A stretch of DNA of 8,665 bases from Bacteroidota bacterium (GTDB lineage: Bacteria; Bacteroidota; Bacteroidia; Bacteroidales; Cfx3-03), in contig JAUZOX010000088.1 in NCBI GenBank assembly GCA_030706265.1, positions 1 to 8,665 on the forward strand. Reading direction: 5' to 3'. Made by a program: the position numbers and the translations under genes. Below, in pieces: positions 5,943 through 8,665 of the stretch. Numbering within the stretch: the stretch's first letter is position 1; every line of letters starts with the position of its first letter. The notes under the pieces were generated by a model. It did no database searches. It was not told the origin of the DNA and worked only from the letters and a program-made list of their open reading frames with translations.

Positions 5943-8387
5943 ATGAAAAAAACTTTCCTTTTGGTTGTCTTAGCCCTTATTACAGGGCTGGCTTCATTTG
6001 CTCAAGACAAAGCTCCAGGCACTAGTAAAAGTAATGATTTTGACCCTTATTGGTATGTTAATCTAAATGCTGGAAGAAGTTTTCTCGTTGGCGACCTAAA
6101 GACCACTCCTTTAGATTTTGCCAAGCTTGGTAAGCAAACCGGATTTATTGGTGGTTTCTTTGCAGGCCGGCAATTTACATCTATATTTGGACTAAGAGGT
6201 ATTGTTAACGGGGGTACTTATAAAAGCCGTCTTGATAGATCAGCCAATTTATACAAAGAAAAAACACATGATTTTGGTTACTATCTGGAACCAACCTTAG
6301 ACATCACAAACCTGATCAAGTACAATGCAGATAGAAAATTAAACCTCTACGGTTTCACCGGGGTAGGATTTAATAATTTCTATGTTGATCTGACAAATAA
6401 TACTGGTTCGACGCCAGTTACCACAACAGTATTTAAGTCGGGTAAAGGTTCATCAAATTGGACAACCGCCACTACTCTTCCTTATGGGTTAGGCACAAAA
6501 TATAAATTCAACGAAAACTGGGGCATCAACCTGGAAGCAACCAACTATTATGCATTCAATAAAACCGATGGCGATAAAATAGATGGTTTAATAATGGGCA
6601 GCCACAGAGATTGGGTTGACTATATTACATTGGGTGTTAATTATGACTTTGTCAGCACTACCAATCTAAAAAAGATGGCTGCCAACTATGGTCAGATTAA
6701 ATACGAGGTAACTCCCAACCCACTTGAAATGCATGGTGATTCTGTAGTTGTTACCGTAAAAGGAACCGTTCCTGAAAAATATTTTGAAAAGAAAGCTGCT
6801 ATTTTGATCGCTCCAGCTGTAAAATACAATGGCGGGGAATACAAACTTAATCCTGTTACACTGAAGGGTGAAGACGTTAATGGTCCCGGTGTTGCAATTC
6901 CTTACAAAACAGGTGGAACTTTCAAATTCCAACAGACCATTCCTTATGTTCAAGGCATGTCTGCTTCAGATCTGGATGTTAATCCTACTATCTACAAACC
7001 GGCTACCGGAACTGTTGATCCAAAAGCAACTGCTGAACAAATTCATGCCGCCAATAAGTTTATTGATGTTCCAACCCAAAAGATTGCTGACGGTGTCATC
7101 ATTACTCCTTCATTGATTATCCATGATGAAGATTTATTAACGGCTGCTGATAAACTCGTCAAGGAAAAAATCGATTCAAAAGAAGCCTTAATCTATTTCA
7201 AGATAAGTAAATCCGACCTGGATTGGAAACTTCCTTTCAACAAGAAGAACAAAGCCGCATTAGCCGAACTGAATGACTTCATCAATAAGGGATGGCAGAT
7301 CAAGAGCGTCGATGTTGATGGTTATGCTTCTCCTGATGGTGAAGAATCTTTCAACCAGGGACTGTCTGCTAAACGTGCCGTTACAGGTAAAGGATATGTT
7401 GTTGATCTGTTCAAGAAATGGGCAGCAAGCAAAAATGCCACCGATTTCCAGAAGAGCCTTTCAGGGGTGATGGTTAATACCGCTTCTCACGGAGAAGATT
7501 GGGATGGCTTTATGCAATCTGTACAGGCTTCCAACATGAAAGAAAAGAGTGCTATCCTGAATATCGTGAACTCACAATCTGATTTTGACAAACGCAATCA
7601 TGAAATACGCAACATGTCACGCGTATTCAAATACCTGGCCAATGACATCTTACCTCCCCTTCGTCGTGCAGTTATCAAGGTAAACAGTTACGAGCCAGTT
7701 AAAACAGATGATCAATACCTCAGTACTGCAACCAATAATCCTGAAACCTTAAATGTTGAAGAATTGCTTTACAGCGCAACATTGACCAAGGATAGCAAAG
7801 CACAACTTGCAATTTATAAAGCTGCCATGAATCAGAATAAAGATGACTGGAGAGCCTTTAACAATGCAGCAGTGATTGAATTGAACAATGGCAATGTCAA
7901 CCAGGCCGGTTCTTATTTGAATTCCGCCAATTCTCTTGCTCCAAATAATGCTATCGTGCTGAATAACCTTGGAGCCGTCGAAGCTCGCAAAGGCAATATC
8001 AACGCCTCACTTGATTTGTTCAAAAAAGCTCAGGGCTTGGGTGCCAACGAAACGTATAACGCAGGTATTCCTTTGATCTCAAAGGCCAAATATCCTGAAG
8101 CAGTTAGTGCATTAAGCGCCAAGAAATGCAATCACAACCTCGGTCTGGCACAGATGCTTTCGGGTAATTCGCAGGCAGCAATCGTTACACTGAAATGTGC
8201 ACCTGCTTCTGCTGACACCTATTACCTGTTGGCAATTGCTGCAGCCCGCACCAATGATAACACAATGCTTTGGGACAACCTTTCAAAGGCTGTTAAACTG
8301 AACAGTTCCTTAAAAGCTAAAGCAGCCAATGACCGTGAATTCATTCGCTACTTTAACGTTCCTGAATTCCAGGCAATCGTGAAATAA
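5943..8387 (+). CDS. Outer-membrane protein: N-terminal barrel, split OmpA-like domain, C-terminal TPRs
   Basis: An 814-residue exported protein. A clear type I signal peptide (MKKTFLLVVLALITGLASFA, cut before Gln21) starts it. Residues about 34-236 have short alternating aromatic strands (YWYVNLNAGRSFLVG, LNLYGFTGVGFNNFYVDL, WVDYITLGVNYDF), as expected for an eight-strand-type barrel. About 250-400 is a beta-rich linker of unknown role. The OmpA-like region begins near 413 (ALIYFKISKSDLDW). It carries VDVDGYASPDGEESFNQGLSAKRA (456-479), then an insert of about 90 residues (HGEDWDGF at 516-523), and ends with LRRAVIKV (573-580). Such domains usually hold the outer membrane to peptidoglycan. 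From about 605 to the end are TPR-type helix pairs, best at 634-700 (FNNAAVIELNNGN and LNNLGAVEARKGN), which probably bind a protein in the periplasm. The family resembles large OmpA proteins of Bacteroidota, exact role unknown. It is a single-gene unit with its own promoter and terminator, consistent with an abundant envelope protein. Confidence 0.88.
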   Translation: MKKTFLLVVLALITGLASFAQDKAPGTSKSNDFDPYWYVNLNAGRSFLVGDLKTTPLDFAKLGKQTGFIGGFFAGRQFTSIFGLRGIVNGGTYKSRLDRSANLYKEKTHDFGYYLEPTLDITNLIKYNADRKLNLYGFTGVGFNNFYVDLTNNTGSTPVTTTVFKSGKGSSNWTTATTLPYGLGTKYKFNENWGINLEATNYYAFNKTDGDKIDGLIMGSHRDWVDYITLGVNYDFVSTTNLKKMAANYGQIKYEVTPNPLEMHGDSVVVTVKGTVPEKYFEKKAAILIAPAVKYNGGEYKLNPVTLKGEDVNGPGVAIPYKTGGTFKFQQTIPYVQGMSASDLDVNPTIYKPATGTVDPKATAEQIHAANKFIDVPTQKIADGVIITPSLIIHDEDLLTAADKLVKEKIDSKEALIYFKISKSDLDWKLPFNKKNKAALAELNDFINKGWQIKSVDVDGYASPDGEESFNQGLSAKRAVTGKGYVVDLFKKWAASKNATDFQKSLSGVMVNTASHGEDWDGFMQSVQASNMKEKSAILNIVNSQSDFDKRNHEIRNMSRVFKYLANDILPPLRRAVIKVNSYEPVKTDDQYLSTATNNPETLNVEELLYSATLTKDSKAQLAIYKAAMNQNKDDWRAFNNAAVIELNNGNVNQAGSYLNSANSLAPNNAIVLNNLGAVEARKGNINASLDLFKKAQGLGANETYNAGIPLISKAKYPEAVSALSAKKCNHNLGLAQMLSGNSQAAIVTLKCAPASADTYYLLAIAAARTNDNTMLWDNLSKAVKLNSSLKAKAANDREFIRYFNVPEFQAIVK

Positions 8388-8411
8388 AAACACTAATCCC
8401 AATAATGATTA

Positions 8412-8446
8412 AATACCCCGTGCCTTCGACACGGGGTATTTTTTTT
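8412..8446 (+). terminator. Intrinsic terminator after the OmpA/TPR gene
   Basis: An 11-bp perfect stem, AATACCCCGTG (8412-8422) with CACGGGGTATT (8430-8440), a 7-nt loop CCTTCGA, and an unbroken T-run to 8446. It lies 24 nt past the stop codon, a textbook strong rho-independent terminator. Confidence 0.95.
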
Positions 8447-8553
8447 CCCTATACAACAGGTTTAAAACGGAATAATCTGATTGGCTGGAATGCAATGATT
8501 CAGGAATAACAGGGTATTCTTTTTTCACCGTCGGTCATCTGAAAGAATCCAGC

Positions 8554-8665
8554 AGCATGATCGAAAATCACAAACACCAAAGAACAGAGCATTTATGCGA
8601 GCTGTATACGACCGGTTCAATAAAATTATTCACCGATGAAACGAGCATGATCGAAGATCACAAAC
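8554..8665. repeat. Pair of 22-nt direct repeats 90 nt apart
   Basis: Copies at 8554-8575 and 8644-8665 agree at 21 of 22 positions. Each begins AGCATGATCGAA and ends ATCACAAAC, with A or G between. The second copy stops at the window edge, so more copies or a longer unit may follow. In the second copy TGATC-GAA-GATCA is a perfect 5-bp dyad. The 90-nt distance is a multiple of three, and one plus-strand frame is open from 8476 to the edge, reading SMIENHK and then SMIEDHK. The pair may therefore lie inside a coding region whose start I cannot place; an ATG lies within each repeat (8557, 8647). Coding status is unresolved. Confidence 0.6.

Noticed and set aside
8554..8665. Repeat pair as a CRISPR array
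   Set aside because: Only two copies are seen, the interval between them is 68 nt (too long for a spacer), and no cas gene is present.

Overview
The window looks like chromosomal DNA from a member of the Bacteroidota, probably in or near the Bacteroidales. The promoters match the Bacteroidota pattern (-7 box TAnnTTTG, with a -33 TTG at the better sites) and start codons lack Shine-Dalgarno sequences. MutS and TrmH have the sequence style of that phylum, and the large secreted protein carries the GYASPDG-type OmpA domain common there. The order-level placement is inference.

Layout, left to right. (1) Positions 1-1104, minus strand: the N-terminal 368 codons of a secreted clan GH-A glycoside hydrolase (GH5/GH39-like), cut by the left edge. 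(2) 1105-2040: a gene-free, AT-rich stretch of about 940 bp. It holds a possible promoter for the hydrolase and three perfect 11-bp direct repeats inside a cluster of GTATC/GATAC motifs. (3) 2041-2356, minus strand: a tRNA-Gly(GCC) and tRNA-Leu(UAA) pair with one clear promoter and a hairpin terminator after each gene. (4) 2375-5026, minus strand: full-length mutS, with an ambiguous non-ATG start. (5) 5103-5648, plus strand: a SPOUT-fold RNA 2'-O-methyltransferase (TrmH/SpoU family), divergent from mutS. (6) 5943-8387, plus strand: an 814-residue outer-membrane protein with a predicted N-terminal barrel, a split OmpA-like domain and C-terminal TPR-type helices, followed by a strong terminator. 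(7) 8447-8665: no confident gene, but two 22-nt repeats exactly 90 nt apart, the second reaching the window edge.

The genes are mostly independent units. mutS (mismatch repair), the RNA methyltransferase and the tRNAs are housekeeping functions. The hydrolase and the OmpA/TPR protein are envelope or secreted functions. I see no operon longer than the tRNA pair, no mobile element, no CRISPR array and no convincing new multi-gene system. The items most worth a second look are the phased 11-bp repeats, the repeat pair at the right edge, and the overlap of the annotated mutS start with a promoter box.
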